From Choristoneura fumiferana (lineage: Eukaryota; Arthropoda; Insecta; Lepidoptera; Tortricidae): a stretch of 64,000 nucleotides of DNA. The notes under the pieces are model-generated. The model was not told the origin of the DNA and made no database searches. It saw nothing but the letters and a program-made list of their open reading frames with translations. The stretch covers positions 8,049,856-8,113,855 of the forward strand of contig NC_133485.1 in the NCBI RefSeq assembly GCF_025370935.1, given 5' to 3'. Position 1 is the first letter of the stretch; every line of letters begins with the position of its first letter. Both the position numbers and the translations under genes were made by a program. This document shows positions 1-10,227 of the stretch, one piece after another.

Positions 1-1
1 A

Positions 2-3000
2 GGCTGTTGGAAGCCTTGGGCCGATTATGTAAAAGCAGTACAGGTGAAGGAACAAATAAATCTTCTGCAAACTGTTGTACCGACAATGGAAACAGAAAAA
101 TACATGTACTTACTCAAATTACACACTAACTTTGCCCGACCATTATTACTGATTGGACCAACAGGAACTGGAAAAAGTTTTTACGTCCAAAATTTTTTAA
201 TGAATAACGTTGATATGGAAAAATATACGCCCGGTTTTTTAACTTTTACAACAACAACTTCTGCTAATCAAACACAAGACTTAGTACTTTCTAAACTAGT
301 TAAGAGAAGAAAAAATAATTACGGTCCTACAAAAGGTAAAATAGCTGTTATATTCATAGATGATATGAATATGCCTGCTAAGGAAGTTTACGGTGCACAA
401 CCAGCTATTGAATTACTGAGGCTTTATTTCGACCAAAAACATTGGTATGATTTAAAGACGACCGACAAATTGTATATTTACGACACATTCTTTTACGGAG
501 CAATCGGACCTGTAGGTGGCAGCCGACAGTTGATATACCCTAGGATGTTACGACATTACAATATATATTCAATAAATACATTTTCTAAGGATAGTATGAC
601 TAAAATTTTTACTACTATTTTACAACTAGGTTGGAGAAGAAATGGTTTCGGACAAGACACACAACCTATAATCGTTAGCATCGTCGCTGCTACAATGGAT
701 ATTTACGATCTAGCTTCTGATGGGTTACGGCCTACACCAGCTAAATCTCATTATATCTTTAACTTAAGAGATATTTCGAGAGTAATTCAAGGTTGTGCCT
801 TGCTAAGAAAAGAATCAGCTGAAAGCAAAAAAACATTCACGAGGGTATGGGTACATGAAACTATGAGAGTGTTTTATGATAGACTGGTTGACACAGACGA
901 CCGCACTTGGTTTTATACCTTGCTTAAAAAAATGACAGTATTTTATATGAAGGATACTTTTGAAACGGCTTTAGATACATATGTCGATGAAAAAGGTGAT
1001 GTGACACAAGAACAAATTAAATCTTTGATGTTTGGATGTTACTTAGATGCAGACAGCCCAGAAGGTGAAAGACGTTACGACGAGTTACCTGCGAAGGAAA
1101 TATTCCTTAACATTAGCATTGCTATGTTAGCTGAGTACAATGCTATGCATAAAGCGAAAATGAACATTGTATTATTTGATTATGCATTGGAACATTTATC
1201 GAAGATATGTCGTCTACTGTCCATGCCTTCGGGGAACGCTTTATTAGTAGGTGTAGGTGGTTCCGGCCGCCAGTCGTTAACGCGACTAGCTAGTACCATA
1301 TTAGGTCAAAACGTTTTTCAACCAGAAATAACTAAATCATACAGTGTTAAAGACTGGCATGACGATGTTAAATTAGTTCTACGTGAATCAGGGGGTCTTA
1401 ATAAAGACACGACATTTTTGTTTACTGAGAGTCAAATAAAAGAAGAAACTTATATCCAGAATCTAGACAGTTTACTAAATTCAGGTGAGGTTCCTAATTT
1501 ATACGGCTTGGATGAAAAACAAGAGATCCTAGAATTGGTACGCTTAGGAGCTCAAGGGGGAAACAGGAATTTGGATATTAGTCCGCTTCAGATCATGGCC
1601 TTTTTTGTTGCAAGGTGCAAGGTAAAATTACACTGTGTATTGTGTTTCAGTCCGATTGGCAGTTCTTTTAGATTACGATTAAGACTTTATCCATCACTAG
1701 TTAATTGCTGTACTATTGATTGGTATGATAGTTGGCCTGAAGATGCGTTGGAAAAGGTCGCGCATCATTATATGGGCAAAGTAAATGTGCCTGATAAAGT
1801 AAAAGCAGCTGCCGTTATAGCTTGTAAGCAGTTTCACGTAGATGCTAGAGTAGTATCTGCAGATTTTTTCAATAAATTCGGAAGAAAAACATACATTACA
1901 TCGGCATCTTATTTAGATTTGATTAAATCTTTCACATCTTTGACGAATAGAAAACAAAGAGAACTGAGGGCAGCCAAGTTAAGGTACACAAATGGATTAG
2001 ATAAGCTTGGACAAGCTGCCGAAGCAGTGGCAATTATGCAACATGATTTAAATGCTTTGAAACCTCAACTTATTATTATGGCCGCAAAATCAACAAAAAT
2101 GATGCAAGAAATAGAAGTGGAAACTGCTATTGCCGATAAAGCGGCTGCACAAGTGAGAGAAGACCAAAAAGTTGCCAACGTGCAAGCGGCAGCAGCACAA
2201 GAACTAAAAAAAGATTGCGAAGCAGATTTAGCGCTTGCATTGCCAATTTTAGAAGATGCTATTGCAGCTTTAAATACACTTAAACCCGCTGACATTACCA
2301 TTGTGAAATCTATGAAAAATCCCCCAGCTACTGTCAAGTTAGTAATGGCAGCAGTTTGTGTCATGAAAGGTGTGCCACCAGATAAAATTCCAGATCCCGA
2401 CAACCCAGGTAAAAAAATATTTGATTATTGGGGTCCAAGCAAAAGGCTTTTGGGTGACATGAGTTTCTTAGAATCTTTAAAAAGCTACGATAAAGATAAT
2501 ATTCCTATTGAAACAATGAAAAAAATTAGAAAGGAGTATTTATCCAATAAAGATTTCAAGCCACACATTATAGCTAAAGCTTCTACAGCGGCTGAAGGTT
2601 TATGTAAGTGGATAATCGCCATGGATATGTATGACGCAGTGGCTAAAGTTGTAGCTCCAAAAAAAGCAAAATTAAATGCTGCTGAGAAAGAATTTGCAGA
2701 GACGATGGCAATATTAGAGGAAAAGAAAGCAACTGTTGCTCGATTAGAAGCTAAACTGGCTGAATTGAATGATGCGTTAGAGGAAGCAAATCAAAAGAAA
2801 AAAGCTCTAGAGGATGAGGTACAAAGCTGCATAGATAAGTTATGGAGAGCTGAAAAGCTAATCGGTGGTTTAGGGGGAGAAAAGGTACGTTGGACCGCCG
2901 CTGCTGCAAACTTGCAATTGCTATATGATAATTTAGCAGGTGACATACTAGTTTCTTGTGGAATAATGGCATATTTAGCCCCTTATACATTACCTGTTAG

Positions 3001-6000
3001 AATTAGCACGACAGAGGCGTGGCGTAACCTGGTAATAGAGTTAGACATGCCACATTCAGATACTTACGTCCTCAAAGACGTTTTGGGTTCTGATATTAAA
3101 ATTCAAAATTGGTGTATTGCAGGTTTGCCTAGAGATTCATTTTCCATTGACAATGGCATTATTCAAGACAATTCAATGAGATGGTCTTTACTCGTGGATC
3201 CACAAGGACAAGCAAACAAATGGATTAAAACTATGGAAAAATCGAATGACCTACAAGTAGTGAAATTCACAGATGGAAATTACATGAAGGTCATCGAGAC
3301 ATGCTTAGAATATGGTAAACCTGCTTTAATTGACTGTATATTGGAAGATGTTGAAGCGCCATTAGATCCAGTGCTATTAAAAAATACTTATATGCAAGGA
3401 GGGAAAGAATATATAGCGCTGGGTGACAATGTAATAGAGTATCATTCACATTTTAGACTTTATATGACTACAAAGCTTCGCAACCCACACTACTTACCTG
3501 AAGTGTTTAATAAAGTTACTCTTATCAATTTTGCGCTGACCAAAGATGGTTTAGAAGATCAATTGCTTGGAATCGTTGTGGCCAAAGAGCGCCCCGACTT
3601 GCAAGAAAAACGAGAAAAACTCATCGTCCAAGGTGCAGCGAATAAAGCAGCCTTAAAACAAGTAGAAGATGATATATTACGAACACTTCAGGAATCTAAA
3701 GGGGACATCTTAGAAGACGAATCAGCGATAGAGATTTTAGACTCCTCTCAAATATTATCTCTCGACATAATGAAAAAACAAGAAGCTAGCGTAGAAACTG
3801 AAATAATTATAGAAAAGTTCCGGCTTGGATACCGACCAATAGCGTCACATTCTGCAGTGCTGTATTATTGCGTCACAGAGCTGCCGAATGTAGATCCTAT
3901 GTATCAATACTCTTTGACGTGGTTTATTAATCTTTACATTATTTCAATTGAGAATGCTAATAAATCTAAGGATTTAGAGAAAAGATTAAAGTTTCTAAAG
4001 GAGACTTTTACCTATAATTTATACAGTAATGTATGCCGATCTCTGTTCGATAAAGATAAACTGATGTTTTCTTTTATAATGTGTTCAAAAATGATGCTAT
4101 CCACTGGCGAAATGAATCAAGAGGAATATCTTTTTTTGATAACTGGAGGAATCGCTATTAAAAATGTTTTTGAGAAACCTGCAGACTGGCTGCCGGATAA
4201 AAGTTGGGATGAGATATGTAGACTGAATGACTTAGTCGCATTTAAAGGATTTAAGGATAGTTTTGTAAATTCACTCAAACAATGGCAAGAAGTTTATGAT
4301 GATTTGAACCCTCATAATAAGGCTTTGCCTGGAGCGTGGAATGCCAAATTGTCTCAATTTCAAAAACTGCTAGTTGTGAGAGTTCTAAGGCCCGATAAAC
4401 TGACAATTGCACTTTCTGAATACGTTGAGAAACAACTAGGTCGCAACTATATTACACCGCCACCATTCGACATAGGAAAATCTTTTGGAGACTCCAACTG
4501 TCTCTCACCATTATTATTTATACTGTCGCCTGGGTCTGACCCAATGGGTGCGCTTATGAAATATTGTGAGAAGATGGGTTATTCAAACAGATTTAATTCC
4601 ATATCATTAGGCCAAGGACAGGGACCTATTGCAAGGGCAATGATAGAAAGGGCTCAATTAGAAGGTGGCTGGGTGTGCCTTCAAAACTGCCATTTAGCCG
4701 TTTCTTGGCTTCCTGTGCTGGAAAAATTAACAGAAGGATTTGATTTAACAAACACCGACCTTAGCTTTAGGCTTTGGTTGACAAGCTATCCTTCCGATAG
4801 ATTCCCTCAATCCGTTTTACAAGTAGCTGTTAAAATGACCAACGAACCACCGACTGGACTCCAACATAACTTAAATCGTTCTTACATTTCAGAACCACTA
4901 AAAGAACCCGAATTTTATGAAGGTTGTCCGGGTAAAGATAAAGTATTTAGTAAACTTTTATACGGAATAAGTTTTTTCCATGCGGTTGTACAGGAACGGA
5001 AAAAATTTGGTCCTTTAGGGTGGAATATTCAATACGGCTTTAATGATTCTGACTTTCAAATATCTGTTATGCAGTTACAAATGTTTCTAAACCAATATGA
5101 GGAGATTCAGTATGTCGCAATAAAGTATTTAACCGGCGAATGTAATTACGGCGGTCGAGTGACCGACGATTGGGATAGAAGACTAATAGTTACCATTTTA
5201 GATAATTACGTGAATCCTGGAGCTATAAATGATCCTAATTACACCTTTTGCGATGTGGGGACTGTGTATGGGTTACCGCGGAGATGTGAATATCAAGACT
5301 ATTTAAAACACATAGAATCCGTTCCTGTAAATCCTCCTCCTGAAGTATACGGACTACATATGAATGCGGGTATAACTCGTGATTATTCCATATCTATGGC
5401 CCTTACAGCAGCTTTAGTTCTAGTGGAGGGTACAGGCAGCGGAGGAGAAGGTGGCAATACCGAAGCAATACTTGTTAATATGGCCGCAGACATATTGTCC
5501 AAGTTACCACCAAAATTCGATGTGGAAGAAGCGCAGAAAAAATATCCGGTTGATTACAATGAGTCAATGAACACCGTCCTTATGCAAGAAATGGAAAGAT
5601 TCAATAAACTATTAAACGAAATTCGAAATTCATTAATGGATTTGCAAAAAGCTGTTAAGGGTTTAATAGTAATGTCACCGGCATTGGACAATCAGGCTAA
5701 TTATATGCTGCTCGGCAAGATCCCCGAAAACTGGCGAAAAGTTTCATACCCAAGTCTGAAACCATTGCCTAGTTATGTATCAGACTTTGTGAATAGACTC
5801 GAAATGTTACAGAATTGGTACGACAATGGTAAACCTCCGACGTTTTGGCTGTCGGGGTTCTTCTTCACACAAGCCTTTCTCACAGGTTCTACGCAAAACT
5901 ATGCGAGGACTAAGAAAATTCCCATTGATTTGCTTATTTTCGATTTCGAGGTTCGTAGAGTAGATTACGAAACTACTCCACCAGAATGGGGTGTTTACGT

Positions 6001-6301
6001 GGAAGGTCTTTTCATGGATGGAGGCCGATGGGACAGACAAACTCACGCCATAGGGGAACAGTTACCTAAAATATTAAATGACAATATGCCCGTGGTATGG
6101 CTATACCCGAAAATAAAATCAGAATTTAGCGAAGACGGGAGATACAGATGTCCACTTTACAAAACGCTCGAAAGAAAGGGCGTGCTGGCAACAACCGGTC
6201 ATTCATCTAATTTTGTCTTAGCGTTTTATTTGCCATCAGATAAACCTTCTGCTCATTGGATTAAAAGAAGTGTGGCCTTACTGCTGCAATTAGATAATTA
6301 A
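2..6301 (+). CDS. Axonemal inner-arm dynein heavy chain, C-terminal half (partial at 5' end)
   Basis: This is the motor half of an axonemal dynein heavy chain, an ATP-driven minus-end microtubule motor of cilia and sperm flagella. The frame is open to the left edge; GTG at 44 is internal, because the residues before it (WKPWADYVK) also read as dynein. Counting from position 44, the AAA3 P-loop GPTGTGKS is at residues 38-45 and its Walker B region IFIDDMNMPAKEVYGAQ near 104. The AAA4 P-loop GVGGSGRQS is near 403. The stalk coiled coil and microtubule-binding domain (KSMKNPPATVKLV) lie near 750, followed by the return stalk, AAA5, AAA6 and the C-terminal domain ending in QLDN. The stop is at 6,299-6,301. 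Sequence style fits the single-headed inner-arm group DNAH3/7/12; I cannot choose among them. The whole 6.3 kb contains no intron, which is unusual for this family. A poly(A) signal follows at 6,440. Confidence 0.96.
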   Translation, partial: GCWKPWADYVKAVQVKEQINLLQTVVPTMETEKYMYLLKLHTNFARPLLLIGPTGTGKSFYVQNFLMNNVDMEKYTPGFLTFTTTTSANQTQDLVLSKLVKRRKNNYGPTKGKIAVIFIDDMNMPAKEVYGAQPAIELLRLYFDQKHWYDLKTTDKLYIYDTFFYGAIGPVGGSRQLIYPRMLRHYNIYSINTFSKDSMTKIFTTILQLGWRRNGFGQDTQPIIVSIVAATMDIYDLASDGLRPTPAKSHYIFNLRDISRVIQGCALLRKESAESKKTFTRVWVHETMRVFYDRLVDTDDRTWFYTLLKKMTVFYMKDTFETALDTYVDEKGDVTQEQIKSLMFGCYLDADSPEGERRYDELPAKEIFLNISIAMLAEYNAMHKAKMNIVLFDYALEHLSKICRLLSMPSGNALLVGVGGSGRQSLTRLASTILGQNVFQPEITKSYSVKDWHDDVKLVLRESGGLNKDTTFLFTESQIKEETYIQNLDSLLNSGEVPNLYGLDEKQEILELVRLGAQGGNRNLDISPLQIMAFFVARCKVKLHCVLCFSPIGSSFRLRLRLYPSLVNCCTIDWYDSWPEDALEKVAHHYMGKVNVPDKVKAAAVIACKQFHVDARVVSADFFNKFGRKTYITSASYLDLIKSFTSLTNRKQRELRAAKLRYTNGLDKLGQAAEAVAIMQHDLNALKPQLIIMAAKSTKMMQEIEVETAIADKAAAQVREDQKVANVQAAAAQELKKDCEADLALALPILEDAIAALNTLKPADITIVKSMKNPPATVKLVMAAVCVMKGVPPDKIPDPDNPGKKIFDYWGPSKRLLGDMSFLESLKSYDKDNIPIETMKKIRKEYLSNKDFKPHIIAKASTAAEGLCKWIIAMDMYDAVAKVVAPKKAKLNAAEKEFAETMAILEEKKATVARLEAKLAELNDALEEANQKKKALEDEVQSCIDKLWRAEKLIGGLGGEKVRWTAAAANLQLLYDNLAGDILVSCGIMAYLAPYTLPVRISTTEAWRNLVIELDMPHSDTYVLKDVLGSDIKIQNWCIAGLPRDSFSIDNGIIQDNSMRWSLLVDPQGQANKWIKTMEKSNDLQVVKFTDGNYMKVIETCLEYGKPALIDCILEDVEAPLDPVLLKNTYMQGGKEYIALGDNVIEYHSHFRLYMTTKLRNPHYLPEVFNKVTLINFALTKDGLEDQLLGIVVAKERPDLQEKREKLIVQGAANKAALKQVEDDILRTLQESKGDILEDESAIEILDSSQILSLDIMKKQEASVETEIIIEKFRLGYRPIASHSAVLYYCVTELPNVDPMYQYSLTWFINLYIISIENANKSKDLEKRLKFLKETFTYNLYSNVCRSLFDKDKLMFSFIMCSKMMLSTGEMNQEEYLFLITGGIAIKNVFEKPADWLPDKSWDEICRLNDLVAFKGFKDSFVNSLKQWQEVYDDLNPHNKALPGAWNAKLSQFQKLLVVRVLRPDKLTIALSEYVEKQLGRNYITPPPFDIGKSFGDSNCLSPLLFILSPGSDPMGALMKYCEKMGYSNRFNSISLGQGQGPIARAMIERAQLEGGWVCLQNCHLAVSWLPVLEKLTEGFDLTNTDLSFRLWLTSYPSDRFPQSVLQVAVKMTNEPPTGLQHNLNRSYISEPLKEPEFYEGCPGKDKVFSKLLYGISFFHAVVQERKKFGPLGWNIQYGFNDSDFQISVMQLQMFLNQYEEIQYVAIKYLTGECNYGGRVTDDWDRRLIVTILDNYVNPGAINDPNYTFCDVGTVYGLPRRCEYQDYLKHIESVPVNPPPEVYGLHMNAGITRDYSISMALTAALVLVEGTGSGGEGGNTEAILVNMAADILSKLPPKFDVEEAQKKYPVDYNESMNTVLMQEMERFNKLLNEIRNSLMDLQKAVKGLIVMSPALDNQANYMLLGKIPENWRKVSYPSLKPLPSYVSDFVNRLEMLQNWYDNGKPPTFWLSGFFFTQAFLTGSTQNYARTKKIPIDLLIFDFEVRRVDYETTPPEWGVYVEGLFMDGGRWDRQTHAIGEQLPKILNDNMPVVWLYPKIKSEFSEDGRYRCPLYKTLERKGVLATTGHSSNFVLAFYLPSDKPSAHWIKRSVALLLQLDN

Positions 6302-6439
6302 AGATACCATTATGGTATCAAACCAGGTGTAAAGCGAGAGATTTTTAGAAAGTGAGTTAACTTTTGAAGGCGTGGTAACTGTTAAAAGTAGTTTGTAGCT
6401 GCGATACATGTGTTTTTTTGTTTTTTCAATAAGTCACAT

Positions 6440-6445
6440 AATAAA
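6440..6445 (+). terminator. Poly(A) signal AATAAA of the dynein gene
   Basis: AATAAA lies 139 bp after the dynein stop codon on the same strand. It is the first canonical hexamer downstream, so it is the likely 3' end signal. Cleavage is not directly visible. Confidence 0.5.
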
Positions 6446-8281
6446 ATTTTAATATACAATTAATATGCCACAAAGCCGCTTCAAAACAAAACACCAATTA
6501 CAGCTATCATTAGGTACATTTTATTTTACGCAATGTCATAAAAGGATTAGATTAGATTAGATGTAAAAATTGTGTAAAATATAACTTTTTGGATTTTGAT
6601 TGTGATGCGCCGTGGAACGTTCCTCATAGTACTTATTATAGGCACCTATTACCTAAATAGTATTATGTATCATAATTATTTTGCTCGTATATTACTTAGT
6701 AAGTAAAGTAAGTATAAACGAGGAATATCGTTATGATACCTACATTCGAGTGTAAAAATATACACTTATCCAACGGGTCAAAAATACGTACATACTACAG
6801 ACTCTTATGCCGGCGCAATAAGGCCGTGATAAGTGATATGATAATATATTGTTTAGTGGTCCGTTCCATATAGATACATATTTTTGCACTTGACTGTACA
6901 TGTGAAGTCTTATAGGACTTCTAGCTATATATGTGTGTACCTACATAATTAATGACTGTGTAGTTGACTTCATAAATCGTGTTTAGGGCGTATATTAAAG
7001 GGTAAAAGTTTGCAAGGGGTTTAAGGGATAATTGATAGTGACAGTCTAGGACCTAGACTAGTTAATTTTTAGACAAATTTAGCCGTAACATGTCTTAACG
7101 GAAATTTAATATTTTTTTTACTATACATTTTGTGACTAAGTTTTTCCCAAAAAATTATGTTTATTGCTTATATTTACTTAATATATTATGCTTCGTTTGT
7201 ACGCTTATTTAACTCTATGATTTACTTACATAGAGTGGGTATTTCTAAAAAACTTAGAAAGTGAAAATTAAAACATCAAACTTGGGCAAAAATATTTCTC
7301 AATCAATTTATTATATATAACCCCTTTCAAACCTCTTACCCTATATTATCTTACGTACTTACACCCTGTTTTTAATCTCTATGTTTGTGATAAACTCTGA
7401 ATAAGTTACGGCGCGTACCTACCTTACCTACAGGTCGGAATCATGGTCTGAGTCTACCTCCCAAATTTTGTTGAAATCGCTGAGTTTAGGGTACAACTTT
7501 AAATAGAAATGCCCCTGAAGCACTTTCTGGGTATATAATTCTCTCTTCTCATACGTTTATTTTTTATAAATAATTTAAATTTTTCAATGCCAAACACTTT
7601 TGCAAAGTATTCGCACAATCGTTTGTGAATGTGGAAAAGGTGAATGTTCGAAAGCGAAAGCAAATGCGAATGTTCGTTACTACATCACTGTACTAATAAG
7701 TACCTACGCGTCTGTAAAAATGGTGAATTGTAAAGCCGGGCACGTAAGTAGGATCTTATTTTTGTATACTTACTTAATGTATAAAAAAACGGTTCACTAA
7801 TGTTTCACCGAAACTTGTTTGACAATAGTTCGTTTCACAACCAACGTTTCATATACTATTCATTTCACAAATATGTTGTTTCGAAAAATGTTTCGATTTA
7901 AAACTTATCGTTTGACTAATATCATTTAGCAAATACTATAATTTATACATAAATGTATTATTTATGTATTTTTCATTACACAAAAAAATTATATCTCAAA
8001 CTCGTTGATTTAAATAATGACATTTAGAAAAAGATTAAGTACTTAATAAATACACGTATTGCTTTTGCTTGCTGCTATAGGGGTACCAGGAAGAATGATA
8101 CAAAATGTGTGTTTAAGTAGCGTTAATAATCTACCGCCGTATTGCTAGTGTTATCACTTACTTTTTTTCTGAAAGCAGCTCGTTTTTGTGTGGGGTTGCA
8201 GTAACTACTAACCTAACCTACTTTACTTGTGCCAGTTATTTTTTTATGAGGTCGCAGTTCTAACCTAACCTACTTTAGTGG

Positions 8282-8420
8282 TACAGTCAAGGGCAAAGAT
8301 ATCGACATGGCCAAAGTTGCAAAAATATGTATACACGGCCTTAATGTTAAGTGCATAGAGTCGCGTAGGTATACATCTTTTGCAACTTTGGCCGTGTCGA
8401 TATCTTTGGCCTTGACTGTA
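8282..8420. repeat. Palindromic MITE with TACAGTCAAG ends
   Basis: The two arms (TACAGTCAAGGGCAAAGATA from 8,282 and its near-perfect reverse complement ending at 8,420) pair over about 45 bp, with a central spacer. The terminal sequence resembles the ends of the palindrome at 19,052-19,190, suggesting related non-autonomous elements. Confidence 0.8.
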
Positions 8421-8734
8421 CCAGTTAATTTTTTTGTGAGGTCGCAGTTCTAACCTAACCTACTTTGGTGTGTGTACACTACAAGTGTTTTTAAAGGGCT
8501 GAAACTTTTAAAACTTAACGGCGATTTCATACTAAAATTTATATTTTATTAAAGAAACTAATATACCAAACGTTTGTATTGTAGGTCCCACGTTAGTTCA
8601 GGTACTATTTGATATCAATAATAAATGATCTATTTGCCAAAATATACAATATTAAATGAAAATTTGTTAAGTGATTATTCCGTGAAATGAATTATTTGTA
8701 AAATCTGTAGTTGTATAAAGATAAATTGATAAAT

Positions 8735-8803
8735 GTGACAATCCGTAGCAAAAGGGTCCTTATCGCAGCCTGCCATTAGGACCCTTTTGCTACGGATTGT
8801 CAC
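8735..8803. repeat. Perfect 26-bp inverted repeat hairpin
   Basis: GTGACAATCCGTAGCAAAAG at 8,735 continues for 26 bp that recur exactly as the reverse complement ending at 8,803, around a 17-base loop. The perfect match of both arms points to a recent small palindromic element. Confidence 0.85.
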
Positions 8804-10220
8804 AAATGATGTATGTATTTGTAAAGGGTCCATATGGCTCATTCACAATTTTTATTTCGATTATTTATTTTACCGCTTTGTAATCATAATCATCATTTCT
8901 CCGAAAATTGTTTCTGATATATTTTAAAGATAATTATTTTTACTACTACCTACATTTTTCATAAAGACAGATATTTCGATTTTTTTTACTGATAATGCCA
9001 TCAACGAGATTTAATCTATACCCATAATGTTATATTTGGGAGAATTTCTTTATTTATAAATTTATTTTATATAATCATTTGTACTCATGTGATTAAAAGC
9101 TATATTATTTAAACTGAACGTATATCGGAACGTACACAGAGATTATGACATTACATTACATTAGAGGGTATGCCTACTTTAGTCCGACCGCGTATACCTA
9201 CAGCGGTAGGCTGCTAAAACATCACGATTCGCATTCTTTGTTGTTCCTATACGTGTTTGTGTGAAATATGGAGGCGCATGAAGATAAATTTATTTAAAAA
9301 TTACTCGGAAATAATATTGATCATCAAATAATTATATTTGGTTCATATTCATCATACAAAGTATTAGCAAAAAAAAATCGGTTCTGGCACTTCGCCGGCC
9401 GCTGCCGCGGCACGCTCGCTTCGCTCGCTCGGCTCGTACACTGAGGGTCGCGTTATTCCACGTTATTCTTCCTAACACTCCTCGCTTCGCTCGTCGTCGT
9501 ACCTAACCAGATCTACCTTATTAGAATAGGTAGAAGCATCGAATTAAGGAACCAATATATTTCTTAGGGATAAATATAATAATTAGGGTATCGCCGTTTC
9601 GTGACAAATCTAAATTTAAGTGACAGAAAATATAGTTCCCATATAATTTACCCAGATATTCGCATTTAAAAAGTCTTCAACTTGTATATATGTATGAAGA
9701 GATTAGGAATAAACAAAGGTATACTTTAAAACGTATATAATACCAAATTTTATTACCTAAAATCGATATGTTGAAAATGATATATACTTACATAAATTGT
9801 AGTAATTTATATTAAATGGCATTATGAATATAATAAAGAGTTACAACAACAACAACAACAATCATTTCGGAGTTCCAATGATTATTGTCTAAAATAAAAA
9901 TATATAATGAATGATTAATTAGGATGTAAAATTGTATAAGATACATTTTCGAAGTTTCAATAATCGAATTTGCAATTTTATATAAGCTTTGGCGCACCCA
10001 TTTGTAAATCGTTGGTTGCGAAATGAAAGTTTGCTAAATACGATGAAATGATAGGACACCATAAAAACATATTTACTTATTGCACTTTATTGCACTAAAT
10101 GTTTCAAAATATTATCAAATTGTATTTCTACATTGAATAACAATCAATCATGTAATATTTTTAATTAGGTACCTATTTTTAATAGTTTTTAATAAATTAT
10201 GAATAATGTTTCAATATTAT

Positions 10221-10226
10221 TTTATT
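10221..10226 (-). terminator. Poly(A) signal of the coiled-coil gene
   Basis: On the minus strand AATAAA begins two bases after the TAA stop (10,228-10,230), implying an unusually short 3' UTR if it is used. The reading-frame end and hexamer both lie in an AT-rich run, so chance is possible. Confidence 0.4.
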
Positions 10227-10227
10227 A

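Larger units (their letters stand above)
6446..10220. other. Intergenic region between convergent 3' ends
   Basis: AT-rich DNA between the dynein (+) and the coiled-coil gene (-). I see no convincing coding exon; the short frames at 7,600-7,800 and 9,812-9,997 have no recognisable domain or codon structure. It holds two palindromes (8,282-8,420 and 8,735-8,803), a twice-repeated block reading GAGGTCGCAGTTCTAACCTA near 8,250 and 8,440, a GC-rich lepidopteran-type repeat block at about 9,385-9,515, and a short CAA microsatellite near 9,842. Confidence 0.6.
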
